Part shown: positions 17,457 to 27,184 of the stretch, piece after piece
Layout: every line of letters begins with the position of its first letter
Numbering within the stretch: the first letter of the stretch is position 1
Assembly (NCBI GenBank): GCA_046297935.1
Contig: JBKBHA010000015.1
Span: 26,071 to 90,070 of the forward strand
Direction: 5' to 3'
DNA: 64,000 bases
Source of the DNA: CAYMZZ01 sp046297935
GTDB taxonomy: Bacteria; Bacteroidota; Bacteroidia; Chitinophagales; Chitinophagaceae
The notes under the pieces: generated by a model
Databases searched by the model: none
Told to the model about the DNA's origin: nothing
The model's input: only the letters and a program-made list of their open reading frames with translations
Translations under genes and position numbers: made by a program

Positions 17457-18644
17457 TTATTTTGAAGTGTTGGTTGAATCGATTGGACGGGCAAGCAGTA
17501 CACGGGGGGTGCGGGTGCCCGGCCTTACTTCTCCCCCCGGGAAAACCAGTTGATTATTCCATACCGCCATTCCCGTGGTGACCGGCGCCCAGACACTATT
17601 GTTGGGAACAGCAACAGCATCTTTTTCGATCCGGGTGGGAATTGGTGCGGCAATTGACCAGCTATCCTGATCGGGCGAATAGGACAAAATATCGCTGCTG
17701 AATCCCGGGTGGCGCTCGCGAAGTTCTGAACTCCTTGCCGCCAATTGGCCGTCATCGCCCCCAAACAGGTATATGGCGCGCGAATTGCCTACCCAGCCCG
17801 GGCTGGGTGCGGCGACCGTTGCATGGGGCATCTCTGCCAGTTGCGACCATCCCCTGCCCGGCTGATACCGGTAAGCGTCTTTTAGATACAACCGTTGCCC
17901 GTTCACCAATTGGGCACCACTAAAAAGAAAAAAAGAATGATTGGCTGCAGCCGCTACCGACAACATGCGCGATGGTCCCGGCCAGGCCGGAAGGCTTCGC
18001 CAACCGCTGGAGATATCTGCCAGGTTAAGCGACAGAAACACGGAGCTCGTTTCTTTGTCATCGGGCGTTTTTAGCCCGCCGGCAATATAAACCGTTTGAT
18101 CAACCAATGCCCCACAGGCATTAGCCAGCGGGAAAGGTAGCGAAGGCATGCTGTCGTAAACAACATATCCGTTCTGAAAACGGAGTCGCCATACCTTATT
18201 GCTATGGCCTTCTTCATTGCTACCGCCCATCAGCAACCATCCGTCAGATGTAGTAACGGATACCCCATAACCCAGTGGTATTGGCAGTTTTCCCGCCATT
18301 TTCCATTCGGAAGCGTTAGTATCCAACACATAAATATGGTCATACCATTTCTTGGTTCCGCCATTCCAGGGCGTACCGCCGTTCGGAAAGTTGGCTCCAC
18401 CAGCCACCATTAGCGCACCCTCACTCACCCCTGTAAAGGAGCCGGCAAAGCCGATACTGTCTGGTATGGAACGAAGTTCACTCCATTCCCAACCTGTTGC
18501 CTGCGATGACCCTGTGTGGCCCTGATTACAATTCGTCATTGTACAAATGATTATACCAGCCAGAATTCCCTGTGTGGCTCCTTGGAGGAGATTCGTCCTT
18601 TGCCGGTGCAAACCGGGCTTCCTGATACCAACATGGAATGGCAT
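17457..18644 (-). CDS. nanM: N-acetylneuraminate epimerase (sialic acid mutarotase)
   Basis: A 395-residue secreted protein with a Kelch-type six-bladed propeller, matching the cyclically permuted mutarotase family. Blades are marked by GGANFPNG, LLMGGSNEEG, VYIAGG and IYLFGGDDG. NanM speeds conversion of the alpha-anomer of N-acetylneuraminate released by sialidases to the beta-anomer taken up by transporters. The N-terminus has a hydrophobic segment (about 25-39) with nearby Cys residues, so it may be periplasmic or a lipoprotein. The start ATG at 18644 fits a transcription start near 18675. It is first in an operon with the MFS gene. Confidence 0.85.
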   Translation of the reverse strand: MPFHVGIRKPGLHRQRTNLLQGATQGILAGIIICTMTNCNQGHTGSSQATGWEWSELRSIPDSIGFAGSFTGVSEGALMVAGGANFPNGGTPWNGGTKKWYDHIYVLDTNASEWKMAGKLPIPLGYGVSVTTSDGWLLMGGSNEEGHSNKVWRLRFQNGYVVYDSMPSLPFPLANACGALVDQTVYIAGGLKTPDDKETSSVFLSLNLADISSGWRSLPAWPGPSRMLSVAAAANHSFFLFSGAQLVNGQRLYLKDAYRYQPGRGWSQLAEMPHATVAAPSPGWVGNSRAIYLFGGDDGQLAARSSELRERHPGFSSDILSYSPDQDSWSIAAPIPTRIEKDAVAVPNNSVWAPVTTGMAVWNNQLVFPGGEVRPGTRTPRVLLARPIDSTNTSK

Positions 18645-18667
18645 GAATAGATCGATTTTAATGCACT

Positions 18668-18689
18668 TATGTAGTACATATCAAATGTA
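18668..18689 (-). promoter_or_regulatory. nanM promoter with operator-like palindrome
   Basis: On the minus strand a perfect -7 element TACATTTG (18689-18682) is followed, after 1 bp, by the 13-bp palindrome TATGTA-N-TACATA (18680-18668). The palindrome would cover the transcription start. The plus-strand 16-mer TTATGTAGTACATATC (18667-18682) is identical to that before susC at 19686-19701. Confidence 0.75.
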
Positions 18690-18727
18690 CAGGAGAAAAT
18701 TCAGGCAGCCAACGCTGCTTCCATTTT

Positions 18728-19444
18728 TTATTTGTCGCTGTCTTTGGCGCCGCGAATTTGTTGAAGGCGATCGAAGTGTGGGCGCAGGTGCTCAAGCATG
18801 CCCTGCCGAAAGGCTTCCTTATTTCCAGTTTTTAGCAATTCGACCAGACCACTATGAGAAATTTTTCCGCGAATGGGTTTCTCCTCCATCGACACCACGT
18901 AAGCGAAGATGGGCAACAACATGCTTTGAAACCGCTTCAGGGTATTGTTGCCAGTTATCTCATAAAGGCGGCCATGAAAAGCGATTTCATTCTGTATTCG
19001 AAAATTGTCAGATGTCTCTTCCTCACGTGCAATTTTTTCTAGCTCCAGCACATGTTCTGGTTGCAAATGTGGAAACAGCAAGTCGGGCAGCCCCATTTCC
19101 AGCACCAGGCGCAATTCAAATATATCACGCAGTGTAGCCTCATCAATCATGAACGGATCAAGGACCTTCTCGAAAGACCCGAGAATGTCAGGCTTTGCCA
19201 TTACCATTCCCCTCTTTTTTCTGGTCTCCACGATACCGAGCATTCGAAGGCGACTCAACGCTTCGCGCACCACATTGCGACTAACACCCAGACTTTGCGC
19301 CATCTCCATTTCTGTCGGCAGTGCATCGCCAGGTTTATAGTTGCGCTTGCGAAAATTTTCTCGCAACCGGGCTTCAACAATATCGGCCATTGTCCTGCTC
19401 AAGATCGGTTCCAGCTCTTCGGCACTCGTCGGGGAAAGCATCAT
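18728..19444 (-). CDS. GntR-family (FadR subfamily) regulator of the sialic-acid locus
   Basis: A 238-residue transcription factor. The winged helix-turn-helix (about 12-85) contains LPTEMEMAQSLGVSRNVVRE and LRMLGIVETRKKRGMVM; the C-terminal all-helical FadR/FCD domain (about 95-230) has FELRLVLEMGLP and NEIAFHGRLYEITGN, including the Asp/His residues that often bind metal. Its place between the nanM and susC operons makes it the likely repressor of both, with sialic acid or a breakdown product as ligand (inference). FadR-type proteins bind GT-N3-AC cores, which match the palindromes at 18668, 19687 and 19471, the last before this gene. Confidence 0.88.
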   Translation of the reverse strand: MMLSPTSAEELEPILSRTMADIVEARLRENFRKRNYKPGDALPTEMEMAQSLGVSRNVVREALSRLRMLGIVETRKKRGMVMAKPDILGSFEKVLDPFMIDEATLRDIFELRLVLEMGLPDLLFPHLQPEHVLELEKIAREEETSDNFRIQNEIAFHGRLYEITGNNTLKRFQSMLLPIFAYVVSMEEKPIRGKISHSGLVELLKTGNKEAFRQGMLEHLRPHFDRLQQIRGAKDSDK

Positions 19445-19470
19445 GTTGACTTTTGAGTTGGGAAAAATAA

Positions 19471-19483
19471 TTTGTCATACAAA
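19471..19483 (-). promoter_or_regulatory. Possible autoregulatory operator of the GntR regulator
   Basis: TTTGT-CAT-ACAAA is an inverted repeat containing TTGTCATACAA, an exact match to the FadR-subfamily pattern TNGTNNNACNA. It lies 27 bp before the regulator's start codon. Confidence 0.5.
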
Positions 19484-19677
19484 AAAATAAAAAAAATATC
19501 ACATCACTGTTTTTTTTCCAACAACCACGGATACTCGAATGGTAATGATTTGTGCACCACTATTTTGGCTCGACTAAAACTAACCAAGCAACCCACATTG
19601 TTCAACAAGTTTTCAACAAAAAAGCCTAATTCGGATTTTTTAGGAGGCCAGAATGTGCTGGTAATTCAATAATCCCT

Positions 19678-19699
19678 TACATTTGTTATGTAGTACATA
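19678..19699 (+). promoter_or_regulatory. susC promoter with operator-like palindrome
   Basis: A perfect -7 element TACATTTG (19678-19685) is followed after 1 bp by TATGTA-N-TACATA (19687-19699). The arrangement is the same as before nanM. The expected transcription start lies inside the palindrome, a position suited to repression. Confidence 0.78.
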
Positions 19700-19739
19700 T
19701 CTACAAGATTTTTCTAATCGAAACTTCAAATTACTGTTT

Positions 19740-22700
19740 ATGCGATTAACGATTCGCTTTGCCATGGCCTGGATCGTACTGCTCGGGCTGCTGACTGCCC
19801 TGCCGGCATTTGCCCAAAACACAGAGACCCGCGTTAGCGGTCAGGTCAGCAACGCAGAAAGCGGCCTGCCGCTCGAAGGCGCCACCATCCAGGTGAAAGG
19901 GACAGACCAGTTTACGGTCACCGACAAAGAAGGAAAATTTAGCATTCTGATCAGTAATCCCGCAACGGCTGTCCTGCTGGTAACACACACCAGCTACGCG
20001 CCAAGTGAAATCCCGGTTAATGGGCAATCGGTTTTGAACCCGAAGCTTCAACCGGAAGCGAAAGGAATGGATGAAGTGGTGATCATCGGCTATGGCCGAC
20101 AAAGTCGCGCCACGGTCACCAGTTCCATTTCCACGGTCAGCAATAAAGAACTGGAACATGCGCAGGGCGCCAACCCCTTGCAGCAGTTGCAGGGAAAAGT
20201 GGCAGGGCTGTCTCTTCAAATTTCTGACGGACAGCCTGGGGCTAATCCTCAAATTTTTATTCGGGGTGGTAGTTCCACCTCACCCGAAGGCGACGCACCG
20301 CTAATGGTCGTAGATGGCATCGTTGGCCAAATGCGGAATATCAGCGACCTTAACCCCGACGACATCGAATCGATACAAATATTAAAAGATGCTGCTTCTA
20401 CGGCCATCTATGGAGCCCGCGCTGCCAACGGTGTTATCATCGTCAAAACCAAATCGGGCAAATCCGGCAAACCTGTGTTTAGTTTTAAGACAACACAGGG
20501 TCTGAACCAGCTGGGTAAAAAATACAATTTTACCAGTGCCCGCGACTATATCTATGTGAGTCGCAAAAACATCATGAACTATAATACGTCGAACCCCGAC
20601 TTCTTCTTAACAGGCGGACGTTATGGCCTGTCCACGGGTAACCCTCGCAATAGCCGGAATACACTGGAGTTTCTCGACACTTATATCAGCCAATACGGAG
20701 CGGACTATGTAGCCAACCTGATTGATCAGGAAGGCTGGCAAACCATGGAGGATCCAGTAACGGGGCGAAAACTGATCTTTAAAGAAACCAACTACCAGGA
20801 TGTTACTTTCCGCGACGCGCGAAAGTCGGAATACGACCTGAGCGTATCGGGCGGCACCGACCGTTTCACTTACTATCTGGGTCTGGGTAGCCTGGAACAG
20901 GGTGGAATTGTATTGGGTACCGATTTTAAGCAATACAGCGCCTTATTGAATACGACCTATAAGTTGAGTGATCGGCTGAGCATGAATACAAACATCAGCT
21001 ATCAGTATCGAAAATCGAATGGTGCCTGGAACTATCAGAATGTATTGAGTCGCTCGGTCACCATGCCCTTCACCTATCGCCTCAATTATGAAGACGGGCT
21101 TCCGGCACCCGGGGAAGGTGTGTCGTCTTTCCGTAATCGGAATCACGAAGTTTATTACAAAGAAAAATACAACGATATTAATGTCTATCGCACCACCCTT
21201 AACCTTGGTCTGGACTGGAACATTATGCCGGGACTGACTTTTCAGCCCAAGTTTTATTATTTCACCACCGAAGGTGTGGAAAATTATTTCGAAGCGTTCA
21301 ACGAAATCAACGTCAACCGCAATGCGTCGGCCGAACATAATTTTGACCGGCAGGTGCAGTTCGACGGGGTTTTCAACTATACAAAATCCATCCAGCAGCA
21401 ACATAACATCAACGCGGTGCTGGGAGGCAGTTTTATTGAGCAATATGCATACCGCATGAGTGGAACAGGCCGCGGTGCACCCACAGATTATATTACAACA
21501 CTGAATGCATCAGCCGACTCTACCAAACGCATTTCTACCACGCAGGTGACTGATAAGATCAGCAGTTTGTTTGGCCGCGTAGCTTATGACTACCGCCGTA
21601 AATACCTGATCGCTGCCAGCCTGCGCGTCGATGGTTCGTCACGGTTCGCCCAGGATAATTTGTATGGCTATTTCCCAGGTGTATCTGCAGGTTGGAACAT
21701 TCACAGCGAACCCTTCTTTCAGCCACTTCGTCGCTACCTTAGCACATTGAAATTTCGTGCCAGTTGGGGTCAAACGGGAAACAATGAGCTGTCGGTGGCT
21801 GATACACGCGGCGCTTACAGCACGGGATATAATTATGGCGGCATGCCTGGCATCCTCAGCACCATCCTGCCCAATCGAAACCTCGTTTGGGAAACTACCT
21901 CTTCCTTTGATGTTGGGTTCGACATTGGACTGCTCAATAACCGCGTAAATGTGTTGCTAGATTATTATCGTAAACTCACTACCGACCGTCTATTTGCCAA
22001 ACCCCTGGATGCTACTTCAGGCTTTTCATCGATCCGATCCAACTATGGTAGTATTCTAAATGAGGGTTTTGAAATTGAAATTTCGGCTACTCCCATTCGT
22101 ACACGGGATATTAACTGGGAGGTCAATTTCAATTTCGCCTTTAATGCGGGTATCGCACAAAAACTGCCTGACAATGGCGAGTTGAAAAACCGGATTGGCG
22201 GTAATGTAGTGTACAACAAGACCACCAAGCAATATGAAAAAGTAGGCGGCACGGCCGAGGGAGAGCGATATGGTGAACGATGGGCTTATCACTTTATCGG
22301 GGTATATGCAACAGACGAAGATGCCGCAGGCGCTCCTTATGACACCGAGTCGAGCGGCCGGACTAAACTCGGAGGCGACGCCATTTTTGAGGATGTGGAC
22401 GGCAATGGCATTCTCGACAACCGCGATATGGTGTTCATGGGCTATATCCGCCCGGATAAAACCGGTGGCTTTTCCACAACCTTTAGTTATAAGCGGCTTT
22501 CGCTGCGCTTTGTAGCCGATTTTGCTATGGGACATGTGATTGATAATTCCTTCCGCGGCCGGCTGATGGGCAGCGCCCGCAACAACAATATGACCCTCAC
22601 CGACGTGCTCGGCGATGATATTTGGAAAGAACAGGGAGATATTGCCTCCATTCCCAAGTACACGGTACAAAGTGATGCTGATTATCGCTTCCGCAATCAT

Positions 22701-22997
22701 CTTCGTAATTCAAACGGCCTTGGTTCAGGATCAGGCTATACTACCAACAATTCCCTCTATTATGAAAAAGGCGATTTTCTCGCCTTCCGCGAAGTATCGA
22801 TCAGCTATCAGGTGCCATTGCCAGCTGTTTTCCGAAAAGCACATGTGGAAAGCATCAGTCTTTTTGCCGGAGTTTTCAACCTGGGTTATATCACCGCTTA
22901 CAAGGGACTGATGCCCGAAATCTATACTGGAAATGACCAGGGCTCTTATGCCCGCCCACGTATGTATGACCTGGGAATTAAACTCAATTTCAAATAA
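19740..22997 (+). CDS. susC: SusC-family TonB-dependent transporter, predicted sialic-acid importer
   Basis: A 1085-residue outer-membrane importer. A signal peptide ending ALPAFAQ is followed by a carboxypeptidase-regulatory-like domain (about 28-110), the SusC hallmark MDEVVIIGYG (about 117-126), a plug (about 127-240, PQIFIRGGSS and ANGVIIVKTK) and a long barrel ending KLNFK. It would take up sialic acid or sialylated oligosaccharide with SusD, powered by TonB. A TTG at 19683 would extend the frame, but that codon lies in the -7 box and operator, so ATG at 19740 is the true start. It heads an operon through nanA. Confidence 0.95.
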   Translation: MRLTIRFAMAWIVLLGLLTALPAFAQNTETRVSGQVSNAESGLPLEGATIQVKGTDQFTVTDKEGKFSILISNPATAVLLVTHTSYAPSEIPVNGQSVLNPKLQPEAKGMDEVVIIGYGRQSRATVTSSISTVSNKELEHAQGANPLQQLQGKVAGLSLQISDGQPGANPQIFIRGGSSTSPEGDAPLMVVDGIVGQMRNISDLNPDDIESIQILKDAASTAIYGARAANGVIIVKTKSGKSGKPVFSFKTTQGLNQLGKKYNFTSARDYIYVSRKNIMNYNTSNPDFFLTGGRYGLSTGNPRNSRNTLEFLDTYISQYGADYVANLIDQEGWQTMEDPVTGRKLIFKETNYQDVTFRDARKSEYDLSVSGGTDRFTYYLGLGSLEQGGIVLGTDFKQYSALLNTTYKLSDRLSMNTNISYQYRKSNGAWNYQNVLSRSVTMPFTYRLNYEDGLPAPGEGVSSFRNRNHEVYYKEKYNDINVYRTTLNLGLDWNIMPGLTFQPKFYYFTTEGVENYFEAFNEINVNRNASAEHNFDRQVQFDGVFNYTKSIQQQHNINAVLGGSFIEQYAYRMSGTGRGAPTDYITTLNASADSTKRISTTQVTDKISSLFGRVAYDYRRKYLIAASLRVDGSSRFAQDNLYGYFPGVSAGWNIHSEPFFQPLRRYLSTLKFRASWGQTGNNELSVADTRGAYSTGYNYGGMPGILSTILPNRNLVWETTSSFDVGFDIGLLNNRVNVLLDYYRKLTTDRLFAKPLDATSGFSSIRSNYGSILNEGFEIEISATPIRTRDINWEVNFNFAFNAGIAQKLPDNGELKNRIGGNVVYNKTTKQYEKVGGTAEGERYGERWAYHFIGVYATDEDAAGAPYDTESSGRTKLGGDAIFEDVDGNGILDNRDMVFMGYIRPDKTGGFSTTFSYKRLSLRFVADFAMGHVIDNSFRGRLMGSARNNNMTLTDVLGDDIWKEQGDIASIPKYTVQSDADYRFRNHLRNSNGLGSGSGYTTNNSLYYEKGDFLAFREVSISYQVPLPAVFRKAHVESISLFAGVFNLGYITAYKGLMPEIYTGNDQGSYARPRMYDLGIKLNFK

Positions 22998-23006
22998 GCA
23001 TTGCAT

Positions 23007-24446
23007 ATGAAAACATTGAAAAATAAAATCATTTTGCTGGCAGCACTGGCATTCATGGCAGGCTGCAAGAAGATGCTCGATGTGGATACGGTATCCAGTA
23101 TCGACTCCTCCAGCTACTGGCGTGCAGAAGGCGATGTAGAAGCCTACCTCACGGGCATCTATTCCGACCTTCGGGGACTACTCAACAGCACTTATCATTA
23201 TGAAGACAGAAGCGACGCCTTTGTGGCAGGCCTTGAAGGATCGGTCACGCCTGCATGGGAACAGAATCTCAATCCGCAAAACGCGCCCAACTGGCTGGGG
23301 CACTACAACAGCATCTACCATTGCAATTTGTTGTTAAAAAATGCGCCGAATATCCCTTTTGTGCAGGAATCAAAACGTAACCGGTTGATGGCTGAAGCGC
23401 TTACCATCAGGGCCTATTTGTATTTCCTGCTCACAAAAAGCTGGAACAATGTTCCGATCGTACTAAGTCCGATTGAAAGCGATGACTATGAAATGCCCTC
23501 ACGGCAGGAAGCGCCGGCCGTGATGCAACAAATAATAAGAGACCTGGACGAAGCAATCAGTCTTTTTCCGGAACCTGGCTTTACAAATAAAAATCGGGCT
23601 TCGCAGCCGCTGGCTTATGCGATTAAAGCAGACGCACTGATCTGGAAATTCAAAGTGCAGCAGGGAGACCAGGCCGATTTAACTGCTGCAATGGAAGCAG
23701 TGAATCAGCCGCTGGCTGCAACCAGCCTGCTCAATAATTTTGCGGACATTTTCAGTACGAGCAACAAACAAAACGCGGAAATAGTGGCCTCGCTTCGCTT
23801 TTTACGCGATGAAAAGAGCGACCATTACGGCAGCCGGATGAAGCCGCGCGATATATTTGTCGCTACTGCCACGAATAAAGCAGATTTGGCTTACGCAATC
23901 AACGGTGCAAGAAGTGTATACGCTCCCAGCCCCAAGATTGAGAACATCTTCAACGAAAATGCAACCGATCTGCGTAAGTCGGCAACCATCATTCGTGCGC
24001 TTAACCCGAACGGTTCCACGATCGGTGTTTTCGACAATAAATTTCGTGGCACTCAGTTCAGCGATGATCGCTTTTTTGACAACGATATCATTTTATACCG
24101 GCACGGTGGCCTCTTGTTGCTGAAAGCCGAAATCCTGGCGGCCATGAACCGGCCGGAAGACGCGGTTGCTGAACTCGACAAGGTTCGCCTGCGTGCCAAT
24201 ATCGGTGCCTACACAGGCTCTGTGAATCAGATGTCGGTAGAGCGAGAAATCCTGAAAGAGCGGTTTCGGGAACTATATTTTGAGTTCAAACGCTGGCACG
24301 ATCTGTTGCGTTTTCATTTTGGCGGCACCATCAATATCTACCAGGAAGTGCCCAATCTGTCGGCCAGTACCGTACCCCTTTATTTTCCGATTCCGCAGGT
24401 ACAGATCGATATCAATAAAAATCTGACTCAAACAGAAGGTTATTAA
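23007..24446 (+). CDS. susD: SusD-family glycan-binding lipoprotein
   Basis: A 479-residue RagB/SusD protein. The signal peptide ends at a lipobox (FMAGCKK), placing it on the outer membrane facing out, where it caps the SusC barrel. TPR-like helices are recognisable at EALTIRAYLYFLLTKSWNNVPIV and in the C-terminal EREILKERFRELYFEFKRWHDLLRF, the usual SusD end region. ATG at 23007 is preferred over TTG at 23001, and it lies 9 bp after susC. By context it binds sialic acid or sialylated glycans. Confidence 0.94.
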   Translation: MKTLKNKIILLAALAFMAGCKKMLDVDTVSSIDSSSYWRAEGDVEAYLTGIYSDLRGLLNSTYHYEDRSDAFVAGLEGSVTPAWEQNLNPQNAPNWLGHYNSIYHCNLLLKNAPNIPFVQESKRNRLMAEALTIRAYLYFLLTKSWNNVPIVLSPIESDDYEMPSRQEAPAVMQQIIRDLDEAISLFPEPGFTNKNRASQPLAYAIKADALIWKFKVQQGDQADLTAAMEAVNQPLAATSLLNNFADIFSTSNKQNAEIVASLRFLRDEKSDHYGSRMKPRDIFVATATNKADLAYAINGARSVYAPSPKIENIFNENATDLRKSATIIRALNPNGSTIGVFDNKFRGTQFSDDRFFDNDIILYRHGGLLLLKAEILAAMNRPEDAVAELDKVRLRANIGAYTGSVNQMSVEREILKERFRELYFEFKRWHDLLRFHFGGTINIYQEVPNLSASTVPLYFPIPQVQIDINKNLTQTEGY

Positions 24447-24462
24447 TCGCAAAAAACGAATC

Positions 24463-25650
24463 ATGCTTTCCATTTTTCATACTATTTCCCGAGCGGTGAT
24501 TCCCTCACTGCTGGCCTCTGCGTTGATCTTTTTCAGCGCCTGTAATAAAGGTAAACGCAGCTGGGACCTTGAAGGTCCCCCACCCGATCCGGTCCTGGAC
24601 CTCAATGAAGGTGACAGTACATTCAACTATATTTTCCGGCAACGTTACGAAGGATACGCCTGTTACCGTATACCGGCATTGATCCGGGCAAAAGACGGAA
24701 CCCTGATAGCCTTTGCAGAAGCCCGCAAGAACAGTTGCAGCGATACCGGCGATATTGATCTCGTGATGAAGCGGTCTTCCGACAATGGACAAACCTGGGG
24801 ACCACTGGAAAAAATCTGGGACGACGGTGCTAATACATGCGGCAATCCGGCTCCTGTGCTCGATGAAACCACCGGCACTATTCACTTGCTCCTCACCTGG
24901 AACCATGGTTCCGACGACATTGGTGAAATTAATGCCAACACTGGTATTGATACGCGTCGTGTTTATATTTCATCTTCTAACGATCATGGTGCCACCTGGT
25001 CAGCACCACAGGAAATTACCAGCAGCACCAAACGTCCCGAATGGGGGTGGTATGCCACAGGACCCTGTCATGGCATTCAGTTAAAATCCGGTCCTCAGGC
25101 GGGGCGTCTCCTGATTCCCTGCGACTATATCGAAATCGGTACGCGCCGTTCCTTTTCACATGTCATCTATTCAGATGATCATGGCGCAACCTGGCAAATT
25201 GGTGGCATTTCGCCGAGCGATGGAGCCAACGAGTCTACCATGGCGGAGCTATCAGATGGACGCCTGATGCTTAACATGCGAAACAGCGGTCCCGGCCGAT
25301 ACGTAGCCATTAGTACCGATGCGGGTCTTAGCTGGCAGAATATGCGCCGCGACGCCACACTCACTGAACCGGTTTGCCAGGCAAGCTTGTTGTCGGCAGC
25401 AATGTCCTCGCACAACCAGTTATTTTTCAGTAACCCGGCAAGTACCCGACGCGAAAAAATGACCATCCGCTGGAGCACAGATGACGGAACTACCTGGGCA
25501 AAAAAATATGAAGTATATGCAGGTCCTTCTGCCTATTCGGATCTGGTGCAAATTTCAGATACGGAGGTAGCCGTATTATTCGAGGGAGGAAAAACTTCGC
25601 CATATACCGGTCTTTCTTTTGAGATCGTTTCGCTGACCGAATTCAGATAA
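24463..25650 (+). CDS. nanH: Exo-alpha-sialidase (GH33), lipoprotein
   Basis: A 395-residue sialidase that removes terminal sialic acid from host or environmental glycoconjugates. It has a lipoprotein signal (FFSAC, Cys27), a YRIP motif with the first Arg of the triad (Arg69), and five Asp boxes (SSDNGQTW, SNDHGATW, SDDHGATW, STDAGLSW, STDDGTTW) spaced through the six-bladed propeller. The other likely triad arginines are in NMRNSG and STRREK, and a catalytic Tyr in SAYSDL. It lacks the N-terminal accessory domain of the second sialidase (27185). It lies 16 bp after susD. Confidence 0.93.
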   Translation: MLSIFHTISRAVIPSLLASALIFFSACNKGKRSWDLEGPPPDPVLDLNEGDSTFNYIFRQRYEGYACYRIPALIRAKDGTLIAFAEARKNSCSDTGDIDLVMKRSSDNGQTWGPLEKIWDDGANTCGNPAPVLDETTGTIHLLLTWNHGSDDIGEINANTGIDTRRVYISSSNDHGATWSAPQEITSSTKRPEWGWYATGPCHGIQLKSGPQAGRLLIPCDYIEIGTRRSFSHVIYSDDHGATWQIGGISPSDGANESTMAELSDGRLMLNMRNSGPGRYVAISTDAGLSWQNMRRDATLTEPVCQASLLSAAMSSHNQLFFSNPASTRREKMTIRWSTDDGTTWAKKYEVYAGPSAYSDLVQISDTEVAVLFEGGKTSPYTGLSFEIVSLTEFR

Positions 25651-25672
25651 CTACTTTAAAATAACGCTTGTT

Positions 25673-27169
25673 ATGAAAAAATGGATTATTGCATGTGCCG
25701 GTCTGTTGTTGCTATTGCCGGCCTGTAAAAAAGATGATGAAAAAATTCCTCTACAGGCCGCTATTGATGGCGATGCTTTTGAAATACTTGCTGGCGACAG
25801 CATCCTTTTCAAAGACGTCAGCCAGGGTCAGGCCTCCCGCTGGAAATGGACCTTCGAAGGTGGTTCACCGGAAGTGTCTGAACTGTCTACGCCTACGGTT
25901 ACCTATCTTAATCCCGGTACCTATAAGGTGACACTGGAAGTTAGTAATGCCAGCGAATCAAGCAGCATTACGAAAGAAGAATTCGTGACGGTAGGTTATA
26001 ATCAGATTCAGCCCGCTTTCTCCGCCGACCGCCAATTAATCAGACAAGGCGAAACGGTTAGTTTTACCGACATGACCACCGGGATACCGGAAAGCTGGAC
26101 CTGGGAATTTATCCACGAAACACAGGGTGTACTGTACACTTCAACGGAACAAAATCCCAGTATTACGTTTGATATTCCTGGAAAATATTCCGTAAAACTA
26201 ACTGCAGCTAATCCGGCTTATCAGGGGGAGAAAACGGAAACAAATTTTTTGGAAGTGATTGATATCACTTTTGTATCAGCTGACTTTCGGGCCGCTTCCA
26301 CCGCCACTTATGCCGGTGGAATAATCAACTTCGAAGACATTTCCCTCGGTAATGTCGAAAGCAGGACCTGGACCTTTGAAGGAGGAAGCCCATCCACCTC
26401 TTCCGATGCAAATCCAACGGTTAGCTATAGCAGCCCTGGCAGATACCGCGTGAAGCTTAGCGTCTCCAATCCCGCCCTCACTTCAGAAAAGGAAATTGAA
26501 AGTTATATCCTGGTGGTGCCCGGTGATCAGCTGGCTGCCTTCCTCCCCTTTAATCAGGAAGTGCGCGATCTGGGTCCCTCGGCCATCCCCGTCACCCTCG
26601 TAGGCACACCTGTGTTTACCCCGGTTGACCGTCGCAATGTGGAAGGAAACGCGGTTGCCTTCGATGGCGCAACGGGAGTTCTTCTGCAAAGTCAGTCGAT
26701 ACTGAATCTTGGAACAGGTGACTATAGCATAGCTGGCTGGGTCAAAGCCAGCAGCACGGCCCGAATGATGCTCTGGCAGGAAAGTGGTAAGAATGGCTCG
26801 GGCGACAATCAGTCCTGGCTCAGGATGGGTGACAACAGCACAGATCGGCAACTTCGGTTCAATACCGAAGAACCTGGCGGAAGTAGCATTCTGAACATGG
26901 GCAATGAAGGAAAGCTGAACAACGACCAGTGGAATCATTTTGTGTGTGTGCGTAGCGGCACCAAAATGATCGTGTATGTGAACGGCGCGAAAGCGAAAGA
27001 AATGAATACCCCGGCCGTCCGTAACGTTACCGGCAATCAGGCATTCAAGATCGCCCTTCAGGAAGGAGCCACCAGCTTTAGTAATTTCTATACCGGATGG
27101 ATGGATGACCTTTTGATTTACCGAAAGGCCCTGACAGAAGCGGAAATCACCGCTCTTTATCAACTGTAA
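25673..27169 (+). CDS. PKD-LamG surface glycan-binding lipoprotein
   Basis: A 498-residue lipoprotein (lipobox LLPACKK) made of binding modules only. Three PKD-like Ig domains (about 30-107, 113-197, 205-283) each carry the W(T/K)(F/W)EGGSP-type turn and a PGxYxVxLxV strand. A C-terminal LamG/concanavalin-like domain (about 295-498) has NAVAFDG, DYSIAGWVKAS, DQWNHFVCVRSG and GWMDDLLIYRKALTEAEI. No catalytic motif is seen. Its place between two sialidases suggests a surface glycan-binding protein that holds sialylated substrate for SusC/D and the enzymes. The ligand is inferred. Confidence 0.8.
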   Translation: MKKWIIACAGLLLLLPACKKDDEKIPLQAAIDGDAFEILAGDSILFKDVSQGQASRWKWTFEGGSPEVSELSTPTVTYLNPGTYKVTLEVSNASESSSITKEEFVTVGYNQIQPAFSADRQLIRQGETVSFTDMTTGIPESWTWEFIHETQGVLYTSTEQNPSITFDIPGKYSVKLTAANPAYQGEKTETNFLEVIDITFVSADFRAASTATYAGGIINFEDISLGNVESRTWTFEGGSPSTSSDANPTVSYSSPGRYRVKLSVSNPALTSEKEIESYILVVPGDQLAAFLPFNQEVRDLGPSAIPVTLVGTPVFTPVDRRNVEGNAVAFDGATGVLLQSQSILNLGTGDYSIAGWVKASSTARMMLWQESGKNGSGDNQSWLRMGDNSTDRQLRFNTEEPGGSSILNMGNEGKLNNDQWNHFVCVRSGTKMIVYVNGAKAKEMNTPAVRNVTGNQAFKIALQEGATSFSNFYTGWMDDLLIYRKALTEAEITALYQL

Positions 27170-27184
27170 ACGACATTATCTTAT

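Noticed and set aside
19683..19739. TTG start for SusC at 19683
   Set aside because: It overlaps the -7 element and operator, and the signal peptide begins at the ATG at 19740.
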